Shown: positions 7,646 to 14,947, numbered from the stretch's first letter. The stretch: DNA of 22,072 nucleotides from UBA4923 sp964486135 (GCA_964486135.1 CAZAKT010000025.1:1-22072); one strand, 5' to 3'. Notes: a model not told the origin generated them from the letters alone. Program-made: numbers and translations.

Positions 7646-8500
7646 ATGGCGAATATTTTGCTTGGAAAAGATGTCGCTGACCAGATAACGGAAGAGTTGG
7701 CCAGCCGGGTCGACCGCTTGCTGGGGCTCGGTGTCGTCCCTACACTGGCGATTCTCCGTGTCGGGGAAGAGGCCGACGACCTGGCCTATGAGCGTGGGGC
7801 CTTGAAGCGGGCGGAAAAGATCGGCCTGCGGGTGCTTGTGCGGGCCCTGGCGGAGGATGTGAGCCAGGAGGCGATTGAGCGGGAGATAGAAGAGATCAAT
7901 GCAGACAGCTCCATTCACGGCTGCCTTTTGTTCAGACCCCTTCCGCCCCAGCTGGACGAGAAAAAGGTCTGTGACACCCTGAATCCTGAGAAGGATGTCG
8001 ACGGTATCAGTTCGGCCTCTATGGCGACCGTCTTCTCGGGCAGCGGCGAGGGATTCGCCCCCTGTACCGCGGAGGCGACCCTGGCCTTCCTGAAGCATTA
8101 CCGGATCCCGGTCAAGGGGGCCCGGGCCGTCGTCATCGGGCGCAGTCTGGTTATAGGCAAACCGGTGGCTATGATGCTGCTTGGTGAGCATGCCACGGTC
8201 ACCATCTGCCACACACGCACGGTGGACCTGCCCGCCATCACGCGGGAAAGCGATATCATTATCGCCTGCGCGGGCAAGGCGGAGATGGTGACGGCCGCTA
8301 TGACCCGGCCGGGACAGACTGTGATTGATGTGGGGATTAATGTTACAGAGGACGGCCGGCTGACGGGCGATGTCGCCTTTGCCGAGGTTGAGCCCCTGGT
8401 GGAGAACATCACGCCGGTACCGCGGGGAGTCGGCTCTGTCACCACGACCGTCCTCATGCGGCATGTGGTGGAAGCCGCCGAAAAGAGTCCGGGCGCCTGA
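7646..8500 (+). CDS. folD: FolD-family methylene-tetrahydrofolate dehydrogenase, altered cyclohydrolase site
   Basis: FolD normally oxidises 5,10-methylene-THF with NAD(P)+ and then hydrolyses the methenyl form to 10-formyl-THF in the cytosol. The 284 residues cover the whole family fold, with the nucleotide loop VVIGRSLVIGKPVAMMLL (about 162-179), KDVDG (116-120) and VIDVGIN (226-232). Aligned by eye to E. coli FolD, Tyr50 matches Tyr48, but catalytic Lys54 becomes Ala52 and Gln98 becomes Phe96 (GCLLFRPLP instead of GILVQLPLP); Asp121 is kept as Asp119. The C-terminal signature PGGVGPMT reads PRGVGSVT. From memory this SYERGA-type sequence recurs in clostridial genomes, so it is probably a subfamily and not a broken gene. 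It may be dehydrogenase-only or use another substrate. AGGAGA (7635-7640) precedes the ATG by 5 nt. Confidence 0.88.
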   Translation: MANILLGKDVADQITEELASRVDRLLGLGVVPTLAILRVGEEADDLAYERGALKRAEKIGLRVLVRALAEDVSQEAIEREIEEINADSSIHGCLLFRPLPPQLDEKKVCDTLNPEKDVDGISSASMATVFSGSGEGFAPCTAEATLAFLKHYRIPVKGARAVVIGRSLVIGKPVAMMLLGEHATVTICHTRTVDLPAITRESDIIIACAGKAEMVTAAMTRPGQTVIDVGINVTEDGRLTGDVAFAEVEPLVENITPVPRGVGSVTTTVLMRHVVEAAEKSPGA

Positions 8501-8502
8501 AT

Positions 8503-8540
8503 GGCCTGCCAGGCCCTCCACCCTTCTTGTTGACGTGGAG
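8503..8540 (+). terminator. Weak hairpins after folD (terminator doubtful)
   Basis: GGCCT (8503-8507) pairs with AGGCC (8511-8515) around a 3-nt loop, 2 bp after the folD stop. A second stem CTCCAC (8516-8521) with GTGGAG (8535-8540) has a 13-nt loop. Neither is followed by a T run, so termination is uncertain. The second stem's right arm touches the -35 box of the rpmH promoter. Confidence 0.3.
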
Positions 8541-8559
8541 GCGGAGTATTAAGTATAAT
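8530..8559 (+). promoter_or_regulatory. Sigma-A promoter of the rpmH-rnpA cluster
   Basis: TTGACG (8530-8535) and a perfect TATAAT (8554-8559) are 18 nt apart. The start would fall near 8566, leaving an 83-nt leader before rpmH. It is the only clear promoter for the tightly packed rpmH to rsmG cluster. Confidence 0.85.
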
Positions 8560-8565
8560 CTTAGC

Positions 8566-8579
8566 GTTATGCCCATAAC
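8566..8579. promoter_or_regulatory. Inverted repeat at the rpmH transcription start, possible operator
   Basis: GTTATG (8566-8571) and CATAAC (8574-8579) form a perfect 6-bp dyad with a CC centre, beginning 7 bp after TATAAT and so at or just past the predicted start site. It could be a repressor site or a small 5' stem of the transcript. No known regulator with this site is recognised. Confidence 0.4.
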
Positions 8580-8605
8580 CGGGACAAGCGGTATTGGAAA
8601 CGCAG

Positions 8606-8619
8606 TGTCTGATAAGACA
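8606..8619 (+). other. Small stem-loop in the rpmH leader
   Basis: TGTCT (8606-8610) and AGACA (8615-8619) pair around a GATA loop, about 30 nt before the rpmH start codon. It is a small AU-containing stem whose role is unknown. Confidence 0.35.
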
Positions 8620-8648
8620 TTATAGATAAAGATTAGTTGGGGGTCAGG

Positions 8649-8783
8649 ATGAAACGCACCTATCAGCCGAAACGCAGGCAACGTTCCCGCGTACACGGTT
8701 TCAGAAAAAGAATGTCAACCGCCGCAGGCCGCGCCATTTTGAAACGTCGTCGCCTTAAGGGCCGCACGAAGCTTTCGTCATAG
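8649..8783 (+). CDS. rpmH: 50S ribosomal protein L34
   Basis: L34 is a very small, arginine/lysine-rich protein of the large ribosomal subunit. The 44-residue product begins MKRTYQPKRRQRSRVHGFRK, continues RMSTAAGRAILKRRRLKGR and ends in KLSS, matching the family end to end. A G-rich ribosome site (GGGGG around 8639-8643) precedes the ATG. It heads the conserved rpmH-rnpA-yidD-yidC cluster. In most bacteria dnaA lies next to rpmH, whereas here folD does. Confidence 0.97.
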   Translation: MKRTYQPKRRQRSRVHGFRKRMSTAAGRAILKRRRLKGRTKLSS

Positions 8784-8799
8784 CTTGGGGCGGGACGGG

Positions 8800-9192
8800 G
8801 TGGCATCCGCGGAGAGGCTTAAACGGAACCGTGATTTTTCCCGGGTCTACCGTCTCGGTTTCTATCAAAGCGGTAACTGGATTGGACTGCACGCTTACAG
8901 GAGGCGGGGCCTTTCTTCAAAAGATCCCAGCAGGATCGGCTTTACTGTAAACCGTGTGATCAGGGGATCGGTGAACCGCAATCGGGCCAAGCGGCTCTTG
9001 CGGGAATCCTTCAGACTGAGCCAGGTAGAAACGGGGACAGGTTACGACCTGATCCTGACGACCCGTTGGGATCCGGCAAGGGAACCTCTTTTCAGCAACT
9101 TGCTGGCGGATACGGAGCAAGTGCTTGTCAAGGCTGGCGTCGGGAGTCCGCTGGTGGACGACGGAGAACGGCAAAAGCAAGAGTCAGTATGA
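8800..9192 (+). CDS. rnpA: Ribonuclease P protein component
   Basis: RnpA binds the catalytic RNase P RNA and helps it cut 5' leaders from pre-tRNA. Read from the GTG at 8800 it has 130 residues: LKRNRDFSRVYRLG at the start, RIGFTVNRVIRGSVNRNRAKRLLRE (45-69) as the RNA-binding signature, then YDLILTTR. An in-frame TTG at 8785 would add five residues but has no ribosome site, being only 1 bp after the rpmH stop. The GTG has G-rich sequence before it and gives the normal N-terminus. The stop overlaps yidD by ATGA. The last 20 residues are more variable. Confidence 0.93.
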   Translation: MASAERLKRNRDFSRVYRLGFYQSGNWIGLHAYRRRGLSSKDPSRIGFTVNRVIRGSVNRNRAKRLLRESFRLSQVETGTGYDLILTTRWDPAREPLFSNLLADTEQVLVKAGVGSPLVDDGERQKQESV

Positions 9193-9569
9193 GTGACGGA
9201 ACAAAGACCATAAGGCCGGACAAAGAGATGGCCAGGAGGGAGCGGTCGGGTGAGGACCTTGCCAGGCGGCCCTCTTTTGCCGCCCGGGGTCTCCTGGCAC
9301 TGATCAGCTTTTATCGACGCTTCCTGTCGCCCGGCCGGCCGGCCTGTTGCCGGTTCACGCCGACCTGTTCCACCTACGCCTTGGAGGCGATCGAGCGCCA
9401 TGGGGCGCTCAGAGGTGGCGGACTGGCCCTTTGGCGGCTACTTCGCTGCCAGCCGTTTGGCAGGGGCGGCTATGATCCCGTGCCTGAATCAGCTATAAGC
9501 GGAAAAGACCGGATACTGCCGGATGGCGGTGGCGGGCTTGGCCGCGGAATAAGGAAAGAAACACTATGA
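9189..9569 (+). CDS. yidD: Membrane protein insertion efficiency factor YidD
   Basis: YidD is a small protein at the inner face of the membrane that assists YidC-dependent insertion. The ATG at 9189 overlaps the rnpA stop (ATGA) and gives 126 residues. The conserved core runs from about 40 to 99: FYRRFLSPGRPACCRFTPTCS, then YALEAIERHGALRGGGLALWR, then LRCQPFGRGGYDPVP, including the three family cysteines (54, 60, 87). The N-terminal 30 residues are hydrophilic and charged, and the C-terminal 25 are Gly-rich; both extend beyond the usual 70-90-residue form. The frame stays open upstream inside rnpA, but that part is not YidD-like. The stop overlaps yidC by ATGA. Confidence 0.95.
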   Translation: MSDGTKTIRPDKEMARRERSGEDLARRPSFAARGLLALISFYRRFLSPGRPACCRFTPTCSTYALEAIERHGALRGGGLALWRLLRCQPFGRGGYDPVPESAISGKDRILPDGGGGLGRGIRKETL

Positions 9570-10657
9570 CGCCTTTGATACCGGTCCAGCTCGGATTGTT
9601 GGATCCTCTCTATTTTCTCTTTTCGTTTATACTGGGCAGCCTGTACAACTGGCTCAACAATTACGGTCTGGTGATCATCATATTTACCGTCGCCATCCGT
9701 TTCGCCTTGATGCCAGTGGGCTTGAGGAGTCAGCGGAGCACCTTGCGCCAGCAGATGCTGAACTCGGAAATAAACGAAATCAAGCGGCGCTACGCGAACG
9801 ACCGCAACCGGGTCCAGGAACTGACGCAGAAGCTTTACAAGGAGAACGGCATCTCAATGTCCTCGGGTTGCTTCCCGACCGTCCTCCAGTTGGCCGTGAT
9901 CTGGCCCATCATCTACATCTTCCGTGCCCCCCTGAGATTCATATCGGGTGTCAAGACCTACAATATTTTCAAGATTGCGGGACTGCTTGGGGCCCAGGGA
10001 CTTATGACCGAGACCCAGGTAAAGAATGTCTCCTTAATGGATATCCCGGTTTTGAATGGCCTGCACCAATCAGGCAGCGCCCTCCAGGAATCGGTCTCAA
10101 ATGGTTGGATCAAGTTGCCGCAACTGATCAACACCAAATTTTTGGGTATTGATCTGGGTGCTACGCCCTCCTATTACCCCTGGCAATGGTTCGGCCCGGA
10201 GTGGCGGGTCCAGTTGCCCTTGGTCCTGCTCATCCTGGTAACCATGCTGACCTACTATTTCCAGATGAAGGTAATGAGGAAGAGCACGGCAAGGCCTGAA
10301 AAGACCAAGGAAGAAAAACGCCGGGAGCGGTCAAATCCGGCCAAACGAGGTCAAAATCCGGATCCTGGCGGCGGGATGTTGAAGAGCATGAACATCGTCA
10401 TGCCCTTGATCATGCTTTTGACCATGTTCAGTATGCCCTCGGCCATGTGCCTTTACTGGCTCTTTCAGAATATTATGTACCTGATCCAATCCCTGCTGGG
10501 CTACAAGTTCTATGTCACCCCGCTCCGCCTGGCCAATGCCGCGGAGCAGTCGGGCTTCGAAACTTCCCCGGTCCGCGAGACGGCCCTGGACAGCCCTGAG
10601 GTACCCGGCGGATGGAAGGGTTTTGTAGAAAGATTCAAGAGTAAAAAAGATGACTGA
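9566..10657 (+). CDS. yidC: Membrane protein insertase YidC/Oxa1/SpoIIIJ
   Basis: YidC inserts and folds membrane proteins, alone or with SecYEG. The 363 residues lack the large periplasmic domain of the E. coli form. Seen: a first hydrophobic segment (about 15-50) with the conserved groove arginine at Arg45 (FTVAIRFALMPVG), a basic cytoplasmic coiled region (about 55-95), SSGCFPTVLQLAVIWPIIYIF (99-119), and further membrane segments near 215-235, 275-295 and 297-315. Between the second and third membrane spans lies a loop of about 85 residues, long for a Gram-positive YidC. No lipobox cysteine is evident at the N-terminus. A basic, disordered-looking cytoplasmic loop (about 240-270) precedes the fourth span. 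It overlaps yidD by 4 bp and jag follows after 86 bp. Confidence 0.95.
   Translation: MTPLIPVQLGLLDPLYFLFSFILGSLYNWLNNYGLVIIIFTVAIRFALMPVGLRSQRSTLRQQMLNSEINEIKRRYANDRNRVQELTQKLYKENGISMSSGCFPTVLQLAVIWPIIYIFRAPLRFISGVKTYNIFKIAGLLGAQGLMTETQVKNVSLMDIPVLNGLHQSGSALQESVSNGWIKLPQLINTKFLGIDLGATPSYYPWQWFGPEWRVQLPLVLLILVTMLTYYFQMKVMRKSTARPEKTKEEKRRERSNPAKRGQNPDPGGGMLKSMNIVMPLIMLLTMFSMPSAMCLYWLFQNIMYLIQSLLGYKFYVTPLRLANAAEQSGFETSPVRETALDSPEVPGGWKGFVERFKSKKDD
10329..10355 (+). repeat. Three CtsR-like heptads at 10-bp spacing inside yidC
   Basis: GGTCAAA (10329-10335), GGCCAAA (10339-10345) and GGTCAAA (10349-10355) are separated by TCC and CGA. The spacing matches a CtsR box but the spacers lack the usual middle A and the centre heptad has one mismatch. 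The stretch encodes the basic loop RSNPAKRGQNPD, so the repeat may simply reflect coding. Confidence 0.4.
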
Positions 10658-10728
10658 TTTCGATAAAACGCGCGGTCGGGCTGCGCTTCAAATAGGCGGG
10701 GGAGCAGGAATGCCCCTTGCCTGTGCGT

Positions 10729-10735
10729 GAGGAGG
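10729..10735 (+). promoter_or_regulatory. Ribosome site that fixes the jag start
   Basis: GAGGAGG lies 8 nt before the ATG at 10744. It decides against in-frame upstream TTG and GTG codons, which have no comparable site. Confidence 0.8.
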
Positions 10736-10743
10736 CCATTTGT

Positions 10744-11502
10744 ATGGAACGCACCATAGAAATGACGGGAAAGACCGTCGAACAAGCCATTAGCCAGGCG
10801 CTGGAAGATCTGGCTGTCAGTGAGGATTTTGCCTTCATCGAAGTATTGGATGAGGGAGAGACGGGGGGGCTGCTCGGTTTTGGCCGAAGACCCGCCCGTG
10901 TCCGGGTTTCGGTTGATACCGATAAACTGGGGACCGCCGGTGAAGGACCCGGGCTTCCGGGTGACAAGGCCGTGGGTAAGGGAGAATCAGGTGACCAATC
11001 CTGGAAGATGGCCCTCGAGGAGCGTGGTTTTGTTTCGGCGGAGAACGCTACCCTGGATTACATCGAGGCCATCCTGTCGGGGATCGGCATCCATGGCAGG
11101 ATCGAGTCCTACCTGGGTGAGGATGAGAGTCTGCATATTGAAATCCTGGGCAGTGACTGCGGCGTCGCCATCGGCCGTCATGGGGAGACCCTGGACGCCA
11201 TCCAGTATCTTACCAATATTGTCGCCAACCGATGGATGGATGAACACCTTCGTGTCGTTGTCGACGTCGCGGGATACCGGGCCCGGCGGGAGGAAAGAAT
11301 CCAGCAGCAGGCGCGGAAGACAGCGGAGCGGGTGCTCGACACGGGCCGCGAATCCAGACTCAAACCTATGACGCCCGCCGAACGCCGGATCGTCCATCTG
11401 ACCCTCCGTGACGCCGAGGGCATCACGACCTACAGCGAGGGGACAGAGCCCAGACGCTATGTCGTCATCTCGCCGACGGCCGGACTGGAGATTATCGGAT
11501 GA
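10744..11502 (+). CDS. jag: Jag/KhpB RNA-binding protein (Jag-N, KH, R3H domains)
   Basis: Jag (KhpB) is an RNA-binding protein found next to YidC across Gram-positive bacteria and linked to cell division and envelope control. The 252 residues have a Jag-N domain (1-55; MERTIEMTGKTVEQAISQAL and GGLLGFGRRPARVRV), a Gly-rich linker (about 60-85), a KH domain (about 105-172) with the GxxG loop GRHG at 144-147, and an R3H domain (about 178-245) whose RxxxH is RRIVH (214-218). Length and order are normal. Its stop lies 7 bp before the mnmE GTG, which suggests reinitiation. Confidence 0.94.
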   Translation: MERTIEMTGKTVEQAISQALEDLAVSEDFAFIEVLDEGETGGLLGFGRRPARVRVSVDTDKLGTAGEGPGLPGDKAVGKGESGDQSWKMALEERGFVSAENATLDYIEAILSGIGIHGRIESYLGEDESLHIEILGSDCGVAIGRHGETLDAIQYLTNIVANRWMDEHLRVVVDVAGYRARREERIQQQARKTAERVLDTGRESRLKPMTPAERRIVHLTLRDAEGITTYSEGTEPRRYVVISPTAGLEIIG

Positions 11503-11509
11503 CCCTGCC

Positions 11510-12970
11510 GTGAATCCCTTCGATACAGACACCATTGCGGCATTCTCAACACCGCCAGGCGAGAGCGGCTTGGCGGTGTTTCGCATTTCAGGCCCCCAGG
11601 CCGGGGACCTGTGCGACCAGCTGTTCACGCCCTATGGAAGCAACTTTCCCAAGCCCTCAGAGATGAAGGGCTATACCCTGGCGCCCGGGATCTGGGCCGA
11701 CATCGATGAGGTGGTCCTGGCCGCCTTCCGGGCCCCCCACTCCTATACCGGTGAGGATGTCTATGAACTGTCCTGCCATGGAGGGCAGGCGATCCGCCAG
11801 GCTGTCCTGGACAGCGCGCTGGCGGCGGGCGCGAGGGCAGCAGGCCCCGGGGAGTTCAGCCGGCGTGCCTTTATCAATGGGAAAATGGACCTGTCGTCGG
11901 CGGAGGCTGTTATGGATCTGATCGGCGCCCAGGCCGAGAGACAGGCGGAGCTTGCCTTCAGGCAGCTGAGGGGTGGCATATCAAGGACGGTCCGCCGCCG
12001 TGTCGACCAGCTCTATGGCGCCCTGGCCCATCTGGAGATGCTGCTCGACTGGGATGAGGAGGAGGAGAGGCCGGAAGACAGGGCCGCGCTTCTTGTTGAG
12101 CTCGAGTCAGCCTTGTCCGACCTGGGCCGGCTGGCCGATACTTTCGTCAGCGGCCGCGTCATCCGTGAAGGTCTCTCTGTCGTCATCGCGGGCAGCCCCA
12201 ATGTGGGCAAGTCCTCGATCCTGAACGCCCTGGCGGAAAGGGATCGGGCCATCGTCAGCCCTGTTCCCGGCACGACCCGGGACACGGTTGAGATCGATCT
12301 GACAATCGGGGGCTATCTTGTCCATTTGACCGATACAGCGGGACTGGCCCACGAGAGTCAGGACCCTGTTGAACAGGAGGGAATCGCCCGCGCGGAAGAG
12401 GCCCTGGAAGAAGCCGACCTGGTCTTGTGGGTCCTGTCACCCCCTCTGCCGGCCCTGCCTGTAAGACAGCTCGAAGAGGCCCGCATCGATCGCCTGCTGG
12501 CGGAGGGGAGACCGCTTTTACTGATCCTGGGCAAGGATGACCTGAGGCCGACCCTTCCCAGGGAGGAGGATCCCCTCTTCTACGCAGCCGACCGTTTCCC
12601 TGGCACTCCCTCCCAAACCTGGTCTGAAAAACAGGAAGAGGATCTGGACCAACTCAGGCAAAGCCTGGTCCGTTTTATTGAGGAGGGGGAGCTCGGAGGG
12701 GGAGGGCAGGCGCAAGCTATCAAGTTGCCGGCTGAACTGGAAGGGGCTGAAAGTCAGGAGATCCTTACCCACGCCCGCCACAAGGCGGCCATCGACCGGG
12801 CGGCCGGCCTGGTCGGAAGAGCCTTGGAGGATCTGAGGCGCCAGCTCTCCTTTGACCTGGTCGCCATCAGCTTGAAAGAGGCCCTGACGGAGCTTGCGGC
12901 CATTACCGGCGATGATGTCTCGGAAACCCTGATTGAAGAGATCTTCAACCGCTTCTGCATCGGAAAGTAG
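11510..12970 (+). CDS. mnmE: tRNA uridine-34 modification GTPase MnmE
   Basis: MnmE works with MnmG to add the carboxymethylaminomethyl or aminomethyl group to C5 of wobble uridine in certain tRNAs, using a folate one-carbon unit and GTP. From the GTG at 11510 it has 486 residues and starts FDTDTIAAFSTPPGESGLAVFRISG as in the family. The folate domain carries GEFSRRAFINGKMDLSSAEAV (114-134). The G domain shows GSPNVGKS (228-235), TTRD (255-258) and DTAG (275-278). G4 reads GKDD (341-344) where N/TKxD is usual. The C-terminal FCIGK (482-486) with its catalytic Cys is intact. The frame is open upstream to 11408, but that part overlaps jag and is not MnmE-like. No strong ribosome site precedes the GTG, fitting coupling to jag. 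Confidence 0.94.
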   Translation: MNPFDTDTIAAFSTPPGESGLAVFRISGPQAGDLCDQLFTPYGSNFPKPSEMKGYTLAPGIWADIDEVVLAAFRAPHSYTGEDVYELSCHGGQAIRQAVLDSALAAGARAAGPGEFSRRAFINGKMDLSSAEAVMDLIGAQAERQAELAFRQLRGGISRTVRRRVDQLYGALAHLEMLLDWDEEEERPEDRAALLVELESALSDLGRLADTFVSGRVIREGLSVVIAGSPNVGKSSILNALAERDRAIVSPVPGTTRDTVEIDLTIGGYLVHLTDTAGLAHESQDPVEQEGIARAEEALEEADLVLWVLSPPLPALPVRQLEEARIDRLLAEGRPLLLILGKDDLRPTLPREEDPLFYAADRFPGTPSQTWSEKQEEDLDQLRQSLVRFIEEGELGGGGQAQAIKLPAELEGAESQEILTHARHKAAIDRAAGLVGRALEDLRRQLSFDLVAISLKEALTELAAITGDDVSETLIEEIFNRFCIGK

Positions 12971-12979
12971 GAAAAGGGC

Positions 12980-14947
12980 GTGACCTCCTTAGCGGAAGAA
13001 CTGTCGAAGCCGGGTGCTTTCCTGGCCGGTGAGGCCCAGGTCATTGTGGTCGGCGCTGGACACGCGGGCTGTGAAGCGGCCCTTGCGGCCGCCAGACTTG
13101 GCCGCCGGGTCCTCCTCTTCAATATGACACTGGACAGCCTGGCCAACCTGCCCTGCAATCCCAATATCGGTGGGACGGCCAAGGGCCAGATGGTCAGGGA
13201 GATCGACGCCCTGGGGGGCGAGATGGGCCGCCTGGCCGATCAGCATATGATCCAGTTCAGGATGTTGAACGCGACCAAGGGGCCGGCCGTCATGTCGCCC
13301 AGGGCGCAGATGGACAGGACCGGCTACCAGCGGGGAATGAAACAGGTCCTCGAAGCCGAGCCCAATCTCTCCCTCATCCAACAGGAGATCACGGGCCTCC
13401 TGGTCGCCCAAAGCGGTGGTGAAGGGGGCGGACGCAGGGTGGAGGGCGTCATCGCCGCGACTGGTTCCCTTTACAAGGCTCCCGATGTCATTCTTTGTCC
13501 CGGAACCTTTCTTGACGGCCGCGTCATAATAGGCGATTCAGTCAGGCAGTCGGGCCCGGATCAGCTGAGTCCGGCGGTCGGCCTCGGCGAAGCCCTGACC
13601 GCGCTCGGCCTCCCCACCCGACGTTTTAAAACGGGCACGCCAGGCCGCTTCCATAAAAGAAGCGTCGGCTTGGACCGTATGGAACTCCAGGCCGCTGACA
13701 GGGTGGCCAAGCCCTTCTCCTTCGAACATGAGGATGATCCTGACTGGCAGCCGGCCGCCGAACTCCCCTGTTACATCACCTGGACATCAGAGGGGACCCG
13801 GCAACTGCTCACCGACAATATGGATCGTTCCCCCCTCTACTCCGGTGTCATTGAAGGCATCGGACCCCGCTATTGCCCTTCGATTGAAGACAAGATCGTC
13901 AAATTCCCCGATCATGCCAGACACCACGTCTTCCTGGAACCAACAGGCCTCGATACGGAGGAGATGTACGCGTCCGGCCTCTCAACCTCCATGCCGGAGG
14001 ATATCCAGCGGGCCATGCTGGCAACCGTACCGGGCATGGAAGAGGCTGAGATCATGAGGCCTGCCTACGCCATCGAGTACCTCTGTGTCGATCCCACCAT
14101 TCTCAAGCTCTCCCTGGAGGTCAAGGGGATCGAAGGCCTCTTCCTCGCCGGCCAGATCAACGGTTCATCGGGCTATGAGGAGGCAGCTGCCCAGGGACTC
14201 ATGGCCGGGATCAACGCAGTCAGGCGTCAGCAGGGCAGGGAGGCCGTGGTCATCGACCGCTCCGAAGGCTATATCGGCGTCCTGATAGACGATCTGGTGA
14301 CCAAGGGGACCAATGAACCCTACCGGCTCATGACCTCACGCGCGGAATACCGCCTGATCCTCCGCCAGGATAACGCGGATGCCAGGCTGTCGCCGATCGG
14401 CTATGAGCTGGGCTTGCTTTCCGAAGAGCGCTGGCAGAGCTTCCTGAGGAAACAGGAAACGATCAGGGAGGAAAAAAAGCGCCTGTCCAAGACCCAGGTC
14501 AGGAAAACAGACCAGGCCGACAGGATCCTCCGGGAAGCCGGCAGTACCCCGCTCAAACAGACGGTCCGGCTCTACGATTTGTTGAAGCGGCCCGAACTCA
14601 GCTACGCACTTCTGGCCCCCCTGGACCCCGGCCGGCCTGATCTGCCGGTATCCATCCGGGAATCCGTCGAAATTCAGATCCGCTATGAAGGTTATATAAG
14701 ACTGGAACATGACCGGGTCGACCGCTTCCGCAAACTTGAGCACAAGCGGCTGCCCGAGACTCTGGATTATGAATCCATCCGCGGCCTCAGGCTTGAGGCG
14801 CGACAGAAGCTGGCCGACCGCCGGCCCACTTCTGTTGGCCAGGCCAGCCGTATTTCAGGCGTGTCACCCGCGGATATCCAGGTCCTCCTGGTTTGGCTGG
14901 AACAGCACAAGGGAAGGGGGGCGCCCGGTGGACCGGCGGCTGATTGA
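12980..14947 (+). CDS. mnmG: tRNA uridine-34 modification FAD enzyme MnmG (GidA)
   Basis: MnmG is the FAD- and NADH-using partner of MnmE in wobble-uridine modification. At 655 residues from the GTG at 12980, it is slightly long because about 20 residues precede the usual start at the FAD motif GAGHAGCEAALAAAR (25-39). Family blocks follow: LPCNPNIGGTAKGQ (57-70), EIDALGGEMG (74-83), TKGPAVMSPRAQMDR (99-113), CPSIEDKI, the NGSSGYEEAAAQGLMAG block, and SRAEYRL in the C-terminal half. The end, RISGVSPADIQVLLVWLE, is the normal C-terminal helical region that binds MnmE. It starts 9 bp after mnmE and its 3' end overlaps rsmG by 20 bp. No downstream ATG before the FAD motif was found, so the GTG start is the best available. 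Confidence 0.96.
   Translation: MTSLAEELSKPGAFLAGEAQVIVVGAGHAGCEAALAAARLGRRVLLFNMTLDSLANLPCNPNIGGTAKGQMVREIDALGGEMGRLADQHMIQFRMLNATKGPAVMSPRAQMDRTGYQRGMKQVLEAEPNLSLIQQEITGLLVAQSGGEGGGRRVEGVIAATGSLYKAPDVILCPGTFLDGRVIIGDSVRQSGPDQLSPAVGLGEALTALGLPTRRFKTGTPGRFHKRSVGLDRMELQAADRVAKPFSFEHEDDPDWQPAAELPCYITWTSEGTRQLLTDNMDRSPLYSGVIEGIGPRYCPSIEDKIVKFPDHARHHVFLEPTGLDTEEMYASGLSTSMPEDIQRAMLATVPGMEEAEIMRPAYAIEYLCVDPTILKLSLEVKGIEGLFLAGQINGSSGYEEAAAQGLMAGINAVRRQQGREAVVIDRSEGYIGVLIDDLVTKGTNEPYRLMTSRAEYRLILRQDNADARLSPIGYELGLLSEERWQSFLRKQETIREEKKRLSKTQVRKTDQADRILREAGSTPLKQTVRLYDLLKRPELSYALLAPLDPGRPDLPVSIRESVEIQIRYEGYIRLEHDRVDRFRKLEHKRLPETLDYESIRGLRLEARQKLADRRPTSVGQASRISGVSPADIQVLLVWLEQHKGRGAPGGPAAD
14914..14920 (+). 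promoter_or_regulatory. Ribosome site that fixes the rsmG start
   Basis: AAGGGGG ends 7 nt before the GTG at 14928, inside the end of mnmG. The same frame stays open back to 14709, but the upstream part has no RsmG character, so this site selects the GTG. Confidence 0.75.

Noticed and set aside
8566..8579. DnaA box at the rpmH promoter
   Set aside because: TTATGCCCA differs from TTATCCACA at two positions and stands alone, so it is better read as half of the dyad.
9066..9188. Upstream extension of the yidD frame inside rnpA
   Set aside because: Not YidD-like; the ATG at 9189 overlaps the rnpA stop and gives the family core with a modest N-terminus.
11408..11509. Upstream extension of the mnmE frame inside jag
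   Set aside because: The residues are Ser/Arg-rich and unlike MnmE, whose usual N-terminus begins at the GTG at 11510.
14709..14927. Upstream extension of the rsmG frame inside mnmG
   Set aside because: It is only an open frame overlapping mnmG; the RsmG homology and the ribosome site begin at the GTG at 14928.
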